Counted from the first letter of the stretch, positions 12,902 to 25,305 are shown. The stretch is 64,000 nt of DNA from Letharia columbiana (GCF_014066305.1 NW_023501036.1:383501-447500), one strand, 5' to 3'. Program-made: numbers and translations. Notes: a model not told the origin generated them from the letters alone.

Positions 12902-15900
12902 ATGATAGTGAGTGGTTCCCCTCATGGCCTGGAGATCCAGCTGACAGTCCTCCAGAGACGCTCGGGGCTTCTGGCGCTTCGGTGCGCGTCAGGAATATTT
13001 ACACGACGGAGCGTGTCCCTACAATCTCGATATGCTACACAGCATCAAAGTGCAGATGCGTTTCCTTCTCAACTCCACGATCCCGCTGCCGCTGCCGTCC
13101 TCTCCTCCCTCGAATCACCCCACGCTCCACAAACCCTTACGGAGAAGATTGTTCAGCGGTATAGTCTCGGCTTGGGCAACCAGTACGTGAAGGCTGGGGA
13201 CTATGTCACTTTAAGCCCCCACATCTGTATGACACATGGTAAGAGAAATCGCAGCCAATCATGGGCAAGGACTGCAAAGCTGACGGGTGTAGACAATTCT
13301 TGGCCCACTGCGTTGAAGTTCATGTCAATTGGTGCCTCTAAGATCCATGATTCGAAACAAGTAGTCATGACCCTTGATCATGACGTGCAAAATAAGTCGG
13401 AATCGAATCTCAAGAAATATAGGCAGATAGAAGACTTTGCAAAGAAGCAGGCAGTAGATTTCTTTCCTGCTGGACGCGGGATTGGGCATCAGATAATGAT
13501 TGAGGAAGGCTACGCGTTTCCCGCCACATTAGCTGTCGCTTCCGATAGCCATAGTAATATGTATGGCGGAGTAGGCTGCCTGGGGACACCTGTCGTAAGA
13601 ACTGATGCCGCTTCTATATGGGCAACTGGGCGAACCTGGTGGCAAATACCGCCTATCGCCAAAGTAACTTTCACAGGAGCCCTGCCACAAGGCGTTACTG
13701 GCAAAGAGTAAGTATCTCTCGAGTCAATATTCCCTCTTCAAGATCAAATCTTGAGCTCTGAGACATGTACCAGGAGTCGTAACTCCAGAAACATGTTTTC
13801 AAGGCTCACTATCCACCTTTAAGTAGGCAATACTGACGGCGTGATTGGTATCCAGCGTCATTGTGGCACTTTGTGGGCTTTTTAGCAACGACGAAGTATT
13901 AAACCATGCCATTGAATTCGCGGGATCAGAAGAAACTATGAGAAGTCTGCCAGTGGATGCTCGATTGACAATCTCAAACATGACGACAGAGTGGGGTAAG
14001 CAAGTCCCGCAGCTCTTGATTCTCGATTTTGTACTATGTCTTGAGTCATGAGACCCTTTGCGGTAGTAAAAAAGAATTTTGCTGACTCAAGAAATTACAG
14101 GGGCCTTGTCAGGTCTCTTCCCCATCGATGGTGTTCTTGAGAAATGGCTAAGATACAAGGCTACCGAAGCAACGCTCTACAACACTGATGCACTGACCTT
14201 CAAGCGGTTCTCCCATGAACGCGTAAATGAACTCTTCGCCCATCCAATATCTGCGGATAAAGGTGCCAAGTACGCCAAGTACCTCCACATGAATCTGTCA
14301 ACTCTGTCTCCTCACGTGTCCGGACCGAACTCCGTCAAGATCTCGACGCCCGTAGAAAAGTTGGCATCGCAGAACATCAAGATCGATAAAGCGTACTTGG
14401 TCTCATGCACGAACTCAAGAGCTAGTGATCTTGCAGCCGCAGCAAAGGTTTTCACGGACGCATCCAGGGAGACTGGGAGACCCGTGCGTGTTGCGGACGG
14501 GGTGTCATTCTATATCGCTGCTGCGTCAATGCCTGAACAGCTGGCCGCCGAAGAGGCTGGAGACTGGCAAGCTATGCTCGATGCTGGAGCATTGGCGTTG
14601 CCTTCAGGCTGTGGACCTGCAAGTCACCCCTTTTACCACCCTTTGACTCCCCAGATTTGTCTTGTCACTGAAATCCTTATCTATAGATTGGAATGCTGAC
14701 TTCGAGACATGCTAGTGTATAGGCTTGGGCACGGGCTTACTTGAGCCTGGTGAGGTTGGGATAAGTGCGAGTAATCGTGAGTCGTCCTTTTCAGTCACTT
14801 TGCATACATCTAGCCATCAGCAGTTGCTAACATGCACAAAGGGAACTTCAAAGGCAGAATGGGAAGCGCCGAAGCGAAGGCATATCTAGCATCGCCGGAA
14901 GTTGTGGCAGCGTCCGCTCTCTCTGGGATGATATCTGGTCCAGGATGGTATCAAAGACCCGCGGGATTAACTGACGTGGCTATCGGAGAGGGGAATGGGT
15001 CGATTGGAGAGGGAAATCGGTTGATGACTGCCGAAGAAGCCTTAGAAAGGGTGATTGGCCAACTGGAAGAAACGATTGAGAAGGCAGAAAAGCAGATATC
15101 CCCAAAAGATGTACCATCAACAAAGGGGGCTCAGGTAACCATTCTTCCAGGCTTTCCTAGCAGGGTGGAGGGCGAGATCGTTTTCTGTGATGCCGGTAAG
15201 TGTTTTCGAAGTTATTCTTTCTGATTCAGTACCGAGGTTTGACTACAAGACATGTTTCGGAATCTAAAAGCATCATTACACTCCAGACCTTTCTCTACTT
15301 GAAAAGTAGTGCTGACCCCGAAGTTTATAGACAATATCAATACGGATGGAATCTGTAAGTTCCTTCTCACCATTTCTCTATGTCACCACCTTTGGGATTG
15401 TGAAACATCTCAGCCTTCCTGATAGTCAAAAGAGAAGGCTGATCTGGATAGATCCGGGGAAGTACACATACCAAGACGACGTCACGGTTGAAAAAATGGC
15501 GCATGTCTGCATGGAGAACTACGATCCGGTATGTTCGGAGCTGAATCTTCCCATTCCGTACCGTAGTTCGATTACCAGACATGTTTCGGGATTAGAAGGG
15601 TCCTGTGACTCCCCTAAAGCTGTCTCACTCACTACTCGAGTATATGTCCCGAAGAAGCGATGCTAACTCGGAAATTGCGACAGGCTTTCGGCGCTATCGC
15701 ACGTCCAGGAGATATACTTGTTTCCGGATTCAATTTCGGATGTGGAAGCTCGAGAGAACAGGCTGCCACAGCGATCCTAGCGAAGAAGATACCCCTGGTG
15801 GTTTCAGGCAGCTTCGGGAACATATTTTCACGCAACAGTATAAACAACGCTCTTATGGGTATAGAAATGCCAAGATTGGTTCAGAGGCTAAGGGAGGCGT

Positions 15901-16495
15901 TTTCGAACACCTCACCACAAGCATCGCAGCAAAACGTTCATGAGCCTAGTCAAAATCGCGAGTCCTTGGACAGTCCACCGCCGGCACCGCAAGTCAAGCC
16001 AGAAAAGCAGGAACAGTTGACAAGAAGGACGTACGTATTTTCAAAGAAAACATTTCTTATTCCGTGCCGCATATTGAATCGCAAGACATTTTAGGAGAGC
16101 TTCGGGGCTTCTATTAACTCCGCAGACTTCTCTCCAATCTCCAACCTCATGCTTATTGAAGTAATGCTGACCCTGGCATCTTCATTAGCGGTTGGTATTT
16201 CGCGTGGGATGTCGCTCGATCGACAGTGACAATTCGGGAAGAAGATGGGAAGACCTGGACTCAAAGCGTTGGGGCACTACCGTACGATAATCCCTAGCTC
16301 TTCATTCCCTGGTCCATATTGTGTCAGGGTTCCTCTATACGTTACTCGAGCGAAGTAACTTCGCAACCTGTCCCACGACTTAGTGTTTCAATATAACGAA
16401 TTATGCTGACCTCTACAAGTCCGAATGTGCAGGAGATCATCGCTCGAGGTGGACTTGAGAAATGGGTCAAGAAAGAGATTGAAGCAGGTTCCTGA
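12902..16495 (+). CDS. LYS4: Homoaconitase, mitochondrial, 11-12 exons
   Basis: 4Fe-4S enzyme interconverting homocitrate and homoisocitrate in alpha-aminoadipate lysine synthesis. Exons: 12902-13238, 13293-13707, 13856-13995, 14101-14618, 14716-14776, 14842-15195, 15331-15354 (24 nt), 15452-15528, 15684-16030, 16189-16281, 16420-16495; phases agree throughout, 813 aa. An additional in-frame 48-bp intron (12908-12955) is likely; splicing it gives [12 protein letters not shown], a better mitochondrial presequence, and 797 aa. Motifs: [32 protein letters not shown], the iron-sulfur cysteines in SCTNSRASD and SGCGPCIGLG, and [19 protein letters not shown] in the swivel domain. The intron at 14619-14715 has a GC donor and splits GCGP from C. 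Introns of 135-158 bp resemble those of SER1. No lesion seen. Confidence 0.95.
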
Positions 16496-17059
16496 AAACC
16501 CCGATTTTGACGCGCGGCAAGCCATCTCTATGAGTTTGCTCAGAATCGTCGTTCTGCGGAGTTCCCAAAGGGCTCAGGACTACGTCACCACAATATGGCT
16601 TCGATGTGGCCCCGTGGAATAATTTGCTAAAGCAGACGAGCAGTCGAGAAGCTATGACTACGATGAACGTGAAGTGGCGAGATGCCTCAGCAGAAGTTCT
16701 GATGGGGTATCCGACCCGAGAATTGGAGCCACTTGAGGATGAAAGTGATACAGACCGACCATGAGAGGAGAAGAGATCTCAGGTAGCACGTTAACAAAGC
16801 GCTCTTTATCTGACGTTGGAACTATGCCCGAGAGCGAGCGAACTAGAGCACGATTACAAATTGAGACGGAACGATCAAAATTTAGAGCTATGTGTTGGGC
16901 ATGAATCGCGTGATGGCTTGGAATACCACATTGATTTTGTCAACATTCAGGCTCAGCATAAGTTGCAAACGCTGATTCGTACTGGCTCACGCCAAACTTA
17001 TCCACACTTGATATGAAAGTGCATCTCTTCCGACACACCATCCACCATCCTCCACCGTC
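16496..17059. other. Intergenic, LYS4 3' side
   Basis: No convincing gene. Short frames here lack motifs and read across the LYS4 3' flank. Confidence 0.5.
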
Positions 17060-17458
17060 TCAACACGACGCCCTTCCACCGTGCCGGAACCGAACTTCCG
17101 CAATCTCCTCATTCCTCCTATCCTTCGAATCCCCCAACTCTTCCACCAAGTCACTGATCTTCCCCCTCATCTCTCTCCTCCTATCAGCATCCATCTCTGC
17201 CCGCAACTCCCGCGTCAGCAACTGCACCTGCGTCTCATACTGCGCGTTCTGGATCTCGTATTCCTTGATGATGTTGCGCTCGACGCGGCGGGAGCATGGG
17301 GTGCAGCGCACCGGTTCCGAAATGGCTTTGGTGTAGATGGTTTGGAAAGTGCAGAGCTTGAGGGAGGGGTGGTTCGAGAAGCGGGTGCAGGGTTCTGTGA
17401 CTTCGATGTTGTGCTCGTGACCACACTCGGCGTATATTTGCTGTATACCTTGGCACAT
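17060..17458 (-). CDS. Small Cys/His-rich conserved-type protein
   Basis: A 132-residue frame starting MCQGIQQIYAECGHEHN. The N-terminal half carries spaced Cys and His residues (C2, C12, H14, H16, C25, C38) and a CTPC pair near residue 54, suggesting a small metal-binding fold. The second half is charged and helical (RELRAEMDADRRREMRGK), probably a coiled coil. Longer upstream in-frame ATGs exist, but the MCQG start matches the common shape of short fungal proteins with this pattern. Function unknown. It converges on LYS4. Confidence 0.55.
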   Translation of the reverse strand: MCQGIQQIYAECGHEHNIEVTEPCTRFSNHPSLKLCTFQTIYTKAISEPVRCTPCSRRVERNIIKEYEIQNAQYETQVQLLTRELRAEMDADRRREMRGKISDLVEELGDSKDRRNEEIAEVRFRHGGRASC

Positions 17459-20420
17459 TGTGTTGCTGGAACGAGACGTGAAATATGTTGTGTCTAACGT
17501 GTTGAGGGCAGTGTTGATGGAGCGTGTCGAAGATGAGTAGAGAGTGGGTGGACGTCCCGATTGTTTGTGATGTCGACAGAAAATGCATGGCATGTTTTTG
17601 AAAGCCAAGACTGACCGGAGGACAAAGGCATTGTCTATCCATCTTCGACAATGGAGCTGTCAGAATCCATTGTACTATGAAGAGAAGAACCGTGACCGCA
17701 TAATACGCGTTCGTCTCCTTGTTTGAAAGGAGGTTCAAAGCAGCGATCGACGTCAAGAAAGAGCTGGTGTCTTTGGTCAAACAGCGAGGATCGAAACAAT
17801 GCTCCGATGAGCTTTTACGATGGCTAACCCACTGTGACTTCTTACTGAAAGAAGCTCTTTCCTATACAGTCTGCCCTTTTTTTCGACCGAAACATGATCA
17901 AACAAAAGTCCGCTAAACCTGACTCCAACGGTGCCAACAAGACAAAAAAGACTTACACACTTCATCGTCCGTTCATTTCCGCATCATTCGCCGCTTGCCT
18001 CAGTATTTGCCACTTAGTGCCCAAATAGTCACCGTTCCATGTTTACTCGAGCTTCATGTAGCTACGACCCTCAGCCTTGAATACAAAGACGTAGCAAGTA
18101 AGGCACGCGATTTGAGATGCTGAAGCGCCAGATTTTGGTCTTCGGGACATCGACTGCAGAATTATGAGTAGTGATCTAATGGATAGTTTCGGGAAAATGC
18201 TTTCACTGACTGGCATAAAAACTTTGATTGGAAAGCCGTTAGATTTGCAAAGACTTGTTGAATGTTTACTCAGAAGACGGTGCCCTCGGTGAGAACTACC
18301 TTAATCGTGACGCCAAGCATTCGCTAGACCTGAAAATGACTAGCGCAGTTAGCCTCGATCGCAATTTCCCAAAAACGTCGTTGATGCTTCCTTCCTTCAA
18401 ATCTTTCACCACGCGAAGCTCACCAGTCATTGAGAAATTCGCTTGAGGAAGACTGTCTCATCGATTCCAACGCAGCGGAAACCTCTATTACTATGCTCTA
18501 GCGCCTGAAGATCTGGTCGTGAAGCGGAGCGACGGGGCTACTCTTCTGAGTCACCCACAGGCATAGCCATGGCTGCAACATGCCGAAGTCCGTAATAAGG
18601 AGCTCTTCGGAGCTGTTGTTCCAAGTTCTGCGGCTTCGCTCCCGGCATGCCGGGCAAGCTCGCAGCCTTGCTGGGGTCTCTTCTGACAACGCTGCATTGC
18701 GCACTTTTGGGCGCCTTTTCCGCGCAAGGCTTTGATTGAACTGAGAATCCGAGGACAAAGGAGCCAATGTCATCATGAAGATCAGACTTGACCTCGATAA
18801 ATCGATTTCATATGCTGGCTCCGTTCCTACCAACCTTGCAGCCATTAGCTGCAAGGCTGACCATGGATGATGCAGGCTCCCAGCACGACATGCAATTAAG
18901 GTCAAACTGCGTACGTAGAAGACTGCATGTTTTGGTTAAATTACTGACTGGGTGCGGTAAACACCGGAGATCCTCTCTAAATTGCGAGGGTTGCAGCGCT
19001 GAGCATTGACTGGCTGGCTACGTGCCACAACTCTGCTAGATGTCTCGGGTAGTCTTCAGGTGTCTTAAGATCCGCGGCTACTTACACCAATGCAGTGGGG
19101 AAATCAGTTATCTTTGAGTATGACAACGGAGGTCTAGTGGCCGATTGGGGGAGAATAGCGGGGGAGCTTTCTCTCTTCTTTCCCAACGCTGAAGAGTCTG
19201 AATGATCTCTGGCCATCTGCACTTTTAGCCTCACAAGATATCCAAGAACAATATACTCCCTGGCATTGCACTTAGGCGGAGGTGTGACCCATGCAGCTAG
19301 GCTACTCGAGGGTCAGACTATTCGTTTTGTGCCTGTCTTCATTGGTCACTTAGCGAACTCCGAGGCCGGACAGAAAAACTAGAACATTTTCCAAGGCTGC
19401 AACATGCCACTTCTGCGAGGCTACAGCATTTTCAGTCCTGGACATTCGATTTGTTATCACGGAGTCGGAATCCCGAATCAACATGCGCACGCTTGTTACG
19501 AGAAGGAAGCCCAGACTGAAAGGAACATACGGAGTGGAGGTGAGATCTGCCCACGTTACGATACTGGCAGGAGGCTTGAACGCTTGTCAAAAAGCTTGGA
19601 TGGGGGGCGAGCGATGGGACTCGCTGACAGATTGAAAGCTCGGTCCGGGGAATAGTTGCATGGAAATCTGCAGACAGTCAGTCATTGAGTGTCTTAAAAG
19701 AACGGGAAATACGGCTGCTAGCGCTCGGGAAGGCGTCCAATTCCTTGTGAGAATTGAGTACAGAGCTAGTCCTTTCGAGCACTTACCTAGCTGCAGCAGC
19801 ATCCATTTAGTATCCCGACCGTCCACTTACTTTTGACCCAGGTCTCAGGGCGTTACATAAATTGTTCCATAGAGTCTCCCATATTGCTAAGCATGTCCTA
19901 GAATCAACTGCTGAGACACTTGCCGAGGTTTCAAATCGCTCAGAACAAGGCATCCTCTCGCCACAGTGGAACTGGGGGTTAGTGGGTTTCATGATAGAGC
20001 CGCTGTTTCAGGTACCCTGTCAGGGGTAGGAGACACCTGTTCACTACGAGCTACATATTCACCTGTTTTGCACCTTTCAATGGCTCTTCGTTCGATTTCA
20101 TCTCTTTCAGAGCCCTTACACACTTTTTATCTCACCCACCCACATCTATATATATAGCTAGCTACTATTGTACTCCAGGTCTACGCCATAGGCATGGGAG
20201 TTTTCTCGGCGCTGGAAAACGAACACATCTGTTCAGGCCTCTATTCAGCTGTTATCCCGGCGTCGGGGACGGCCCAACCACTCAATACCTCATATGTGCC
20301 CCATGTGTGTGTGTGATGCGTGAGAATGAGAACACTAAGCATCGGATTGTGTCACGACCACAATTACGTGCCCGGTGAGCTGCCTCAGAAGCACTCTTGT
20401 TACGAAGGTACCTCAAAGCT
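17459..20420. other. Gene-poor interval, nothing recognised
   Basis: About 3 kb with only short overlapping frames on both strands, none with recognisable domains. It contains a perfect 9-bp inverted repeat at 18834-18856. It may hold decayed sequence linked to the NLR-like pseudogene that follows. Confidence 0.5.
18834..18856. repeat. 9-bp inverted repeat, 5-nt loop
   Basis: CCTTGCAGC, spacer CATTA, GCTGCAAGG: a perfect short palindrome in non-coding DNA. Significance unknown. Confidence 0.5.
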
Positions 20421-22838
20421 ATGGACCCTGTAAGTGTTGCCGGCCTTGTCATAGCCGTTGCACAGGTGACAACGGCCTGCCTCAAGGCCAGCCAAAAATA
20501 TGTGGGAGCCTCCCAGCATAGTTCCAAAGAGCTACGGGACATCCACTCAGATCTCATCTTTTTCCATAAAACAATCAAGAACTTAGAGCGAGAGCTGAAG
20601 ACGAGCGAGGAAGATCAAGGCAGACTCCAAGCCCTACTCGGCCTCCGGGAGCCTCTCGAAACATCGCAAAAAGCTTTGGACACGATTAAGACTCGACTGG
20701 AAGATGTGACATTCGTGCGCAAACACGTGTTTGGAGCCCGTTTCGATCAGCAACTGAAGGTCTGTTTAAGGTCTTCTGCACATTTGCTGGTTACTTTGCG
20801 CCCGGCAAGCTCTATACCACATGAATTGCATGATGCAATACGTCTCGAGATCTATGCTTCAGACACCGATCTCGAGAATTATACACGATTCAAGACCCGG
20901 CAAGACCGTTGCTTAGCACGTTACATGGCGCAGGATCCCCCTTTCCAAGAAGAGGTCGTGGCGAAAATTGTTGGTAACGCCAGAGGTATGTGGGTACTTC
21001 AAAGTCCCCATGATGTCGTTCATTTACGCTCGAGCTTGCGGGCTGACTTTGAAAGGTTCTTGCTAGTCCAGTCACACTTGGAATCGCTTGCGAAACAGAA
21101 GACCAAGAAGGACATGCGCAAGGCTCTAAGCTCTTTACCCAAGGAACTAAACAAGACTTACGATGACGCCATGAAAAAATCCGATCTCAAGACCCAGAGT
21201 CTGTTCGCGTAGCTGAAGGCGTTTTAGCCTGGATTTCCAGCGCCCGGAGGCCATTTTCTGTGGAAGAGCTTCAACATGCACTTGCGGTTCAGCCTGGCGA
21301 GGTATGTGCATATCGAACCCCTGCCCCGAAGAGACCATGCTGACTCTGAAATTTGCTCAGAACAACTTTGACGAAGTGAGACTCTATGCTGAGGATGATC
21401 TTGTCTCTGTCTGCGCCGGGTTAGTGACCGTGGACCGAGAAAGTCAGGTCATTCGTTTGGTCCATTACACTACCCATGACTACATCCAAGGCGTACGCAA
21501 TAAGACGTTCCCCAGGAACATCGACATTCAAATCGAGATCGCAAAAGCTTGCATCACTTACCTTGGGTCGACGATTTTGAGACTGAGAGATACACACACG
21601 GAAAAGAGCGTATAGAAGTCAGCGATGAAATGCGTCTAAATTATCCCTTCCTTGATTACGCTGGGAAATACTGGGGCCATCATGCACGTGGCCCTCCAGA
21701 GCACGTTCTCGAAATAAACATTTTCCTTTTTCTGGGGCGCGAATTGAGGGGGCTTTTAGCTTGCGACCTGATCGACGACACTGCCGGCTACTGGGACTTC
21801 GGACCGATGCCAGCCTTGACAATCCTAGTCCATTTTGGCTTGAAGCGTCTTGTTAGCAATCTAGATTGTTTTGACGACGAAGAGTCGGCTCCAATAAGCG
21901 CGATACGGTATCGAAAGGATACTCTAGCATTCCTCTTCGTCGAACGTGGCGCATACTGGCACGACAGTGCAGAGAACTTCGTAGTCGCTGAGTGTTCCTC
22001 CCATAAGTTGGAGGGAAACGAGAATATGGTGAGAATACTAGCCAAACATGGAATGACCATGGACCTAGGCGTTGACAACGGCGACTTCCTATTCATATAG
22101 GCTTTGCTCAGAAGGAGTGGCGCAGAAGAACGCAGAGCGATGCCTGATTTGCTGCGTGAGCTCGGAGCCAATTGTGACCCGCAGGATCTCAAATATTGCA
22201 CATCTCTCATATGTGCAGTCATTGGGGGCGACGACTTCGATGTTCGTCGGCTACTAAATGACGGTGTAGCTGTCAACGAAAAGAATGGGCATGGGAGAGA
22301 CGCACTCATCTACGCCGCATTGGCGAGGCAGGAGGCAGTAGTGGTACCGCTCCTTGAGGCAGGAGCAGACGTTTACTCAAGTGACGAAGATGGTATGACG
22401 GCTCTCTGCGCCGCCTGTAAAGGCGGGAACGAGAGGATAGTCAAGCGGTTGCTTGAAAGTGGGGCTGATGTTTCGGCTCAGGACCGGTTCGGACAAACGG
22501 CGATGTCTATCGCAACTGAAAGTGGGAATGCGCCAGTTTTGCGGCTGTTACGAGACCATGAGACCGGTAATCACTCGGAAGCTGGAATAGAAGCCGACAC
22601 CAAAGCCGTGGTGGACGAAGCCCAACGGAAGGCAGAAATCAACGAAGTGATAGCTCTCTTCAAACGCGATCGTGACGTCGGCTTGCCAGATAACAAGTTT
22701 ATACAGGTAGTACGGAGGGAAACGATAAGACGGGGATATGACAAGATAGTACCAGCAATTTGGGACGCTATCCTCAAGGAGAAGGAGCGCGAAAACGATC
22801 CTATGATCGTTGCAGAACAGGATACTGAAGGAAGCTAG
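20421..22838 (+). pseudogene. Decayed NACHT/ankyrin (NLR-like) gene
   Basis: Begins MDPVSVAGLVIAVAQV, the N-terminal helical domain common in fungal STAND/NLR proteins. At about 20770-20790 the protein jumps straight to the end of a NACHT module (LLVTLRPASS, DLENYTRFK, LESLAKQKTKKD, LPKELNKTYDDAM), so the Walker A/B part is missing. The frame shifts after an A6 run at 21174-21179, then continues VAEGVLAWISSARRPFSVEE. A plausible 60-bp intron follows at about 21301-21360, then VSVCAGLVTVDRESQVIRLV. A second frameshift lies near 21561-21572, and an in-frame TAG at 22098-22100. The last third (22101-22838) has ankyrin-type repeats (LLEAGADVYSSDEDGMTAL, LLESGADVSAQD). Two frameshifts, a stop and an internal deletion argue for a pseudogene rather than only sequencing error. 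Confidence 0.8.
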
Positions 22839-24918
22839 TCTGATGTTATGACTCCTCGAGCAAATAACGCTTTAAGAGCAGCAGCTGAGAAAGACTTGGA
22901 TCGGCGCAGTGATCGACCGAGCAGATGAAGAATTGGGTTCCATCTTGCTGGCCGTACCCTCGTTTCGAGACATCTTACCGGCGACTTCGTCAGCTTTCAC
23001 GGATACTGTATATTGCAGGGCTTCGGTCATGGCCATGTCACCGGGCACTGTCATGTCGTTATGAATTTTCATTTACCATTACTTAGAGAACATTCCATCG
23101 TTCTCCAGATGATTAGATCAAGGTGCCAATCTGCATGTTGATCAGATCCCTGCGTCTCATGACGAACCTTTCAGCCATAACAGCCATAACAGCCCCCAAA
23201 CACATCAGGCGTATTATCCTCCCACTTAACATGACTCTGAACAGAGGGAACCAAGGGTAACCCAGGTCAGCAATGATAGATTCCATCAACGCGCGCGAAG
23301 TGAGCAGACAGAACCACTCAGGGCTAATCTGATTCGGACACATTGACTGAAGGCTTTGACCACCGCTTCCCATGACGCATGATTGAAATCCTCAGCAACC
23401 ACTAGCACTACGTGAACACGATCCATCAACCCAAAAGTGTTTTTGAGAGCTTAAGTACTCATCTCCATCACCACAACTCATGCCGCACTATTCTACATAC
23501 ATACACAGGGCATCCCAATCTGAATACCAGTCTAGCCTACCAACCCCATCACAGCATATTAAACAGCGCTGTCACTCCCGCCTCAATCAAGAAATAATCT
23601 TGTGCCCACCCAAAGTTGCACCCGAACGCCAGCACGGTCATGATATCGGTGAGGCAGGAGTCGGAGAGGAGATATTCAAAGCTTGTTGGCAGTTCCATAA
23701 TGTTCCAGGGAGGTTTTCTGTCTCTTCTTTTGTGTTCTGTTCTTCTCTCGGTGTATGTGTAATTTTAAAATTTGGGATGAGCGCTGTGGGTCGGTGATGG
23801 ATGATACAAAGAGCTTGCTGGTAATGGAATCGAGGGGGGAGGGGGGGAGGCTTCATTCAAGTAGGGAAGATGTACAAAGACATGTACTGAACTGATAGAT
23901 AGATCTTTATCGGTATAATAGATAGCTTTGTACTATCACTAGAGACTAAGATCGAGGAAGAACAATGTAATTATACCGAGCAACTTTATATACGTATCCA
24001 CGTGTGCTATGAAGTTCTTTGTCCGTGAAGCATAGATGAAATAGATGTGGTTGGTGGTCTTGAATTCGTCTCCAGAACAGAAGTTGTCGAAAGCGTCCGT
24101 GAAAACCAGCTTTCGAATTTACTAGCATTCGTTACGGTCCTTTATTTTTGTGCCCTTTATTTTCCTTCTACTTGTATCCAAAACAGACATCGATCCCTCT
24201 CCAGCCCCTCTCATTCGTTGAAACAACAGAACCAACTAACCCCCTAGTCTCCATCGGAGCCTTCCTCGTCAAGGGCACGGAGCGAGGAATGAAGGGCGCA
24301 AAATCTGGCACTAAAGCCTTGCCCGCCCTTTTGACTTGAAACAAAGCATAACATGTAGTTAGAATCGGGCAACTCTATTCGTTGTTATCATCTTGCTACG
24401 CTGTGTGAATCTTCCGTCAAACCTACGCCCCCGTAGACCAAACAATGCATACCAAGCAGTTTGAACATAACATGGCTCTTTTACACTAGCCATGCATCCG
24501 GAACGACACCTTCGTCGGAATTCTCGCACAAAAACTCCGCAGGTGATGGATACTACTCTACCAACGGAACACCCTGAGCGTCCTGGAATATGGAGAATTC
24601 ATCCTCTATGTTCAATATCATATTTTCTCGCTTATATGCTGGATCAGCTTCTTCGAGGTAGCCAGCGACGAAAGAGTTAGTGATACAGCCATAGAATTTG
24701 TAGCGTCTAAGGTCATGTCGTCACAACAGCCTGCACAAGGAATCGAGGACCACCAGGGTAAAGCTCAGGGCTGCCGCGATTAAGAAACGGTGGGCACAAG
24801 AAGAGAGTCATAAACATCGTAACATCATAGCACAACATATGAACCCATAAACTAAAAGAACGAGAGGCAGCAAATGTGATCAAGGACATATTCCCATAGC
24901 TTCAAATACGGTAGCATC
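22839..24918. other. Intergenic, nothing recognised
   Basis: Short frames on both strands without domains, signal peptides or consistent splice structure. No gene supported. Confidence 0.45.
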
Positions 24919-25305
24919 TTAAAAACCCAAGAGATCAGGATCTGATAGTTGGAACTTACTGATTCTAGTGCGCTTCCATATCAAAGAAGTCGCTGCCATC
25001 GTAGCCTTCGTGGTCACCATGCTCATAGTATAATCGAATAGGCCGTCAAGTCCGTTGCTAGGATTAGGTTTGTTTTGCCCGTCGGTGGCATCACCAGGAG
25101 CAACATCCTCTTTCTCCTCGTGAGGCGCAACCCTAGCCTGGTCCCCAGCTGCGGTGGTTTCCTCCTTCTTCCTCTTCAATGGCTGATCATCCTTCCATGC
25201 GGGCCAGGAATGTGCCATAGTGGAATCCACGGTGATCCCCTCAGCCTCAAGAGCCTGAGTCGTAGCAAGATCTCTCGCCTTAACCTGATCGCTTCTTCTT
25301 CGATG
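24919..25305 (-). pseudogene. Unidentified hydrophilic ORF, possibly decayed
   Basis: An open stretch reading ...DLATTQALEAEGITVDSTM, then HSWPAWKDDQPLKRKKEE and a charged Pro/Asn-rich tail. In an adjacent frame immediately upstream, DIEEEAIRLRR would join it naturally after a one-base change near 25275, suggesting a broken larger gene. The nearest in-frame ATG is at 25218. No family recognised. Confidence 0.3.

Noticed and set aside
14616..14624. Apparent loss of a cluster-binding Cys in LYS4 (GCGPA)
   Set aside because: A GC-AG intron restores GCGPCIGLG exactly, so the enzyme is intact.
22021..22100. An intron ending CATATAG that would remove the NLR-like TAG
   Set aside because: The segment it would remove (VRILAKHGMTMDLGVDNGD) itself looks like ankyrin coding sequence, and the two frameshifts remain.
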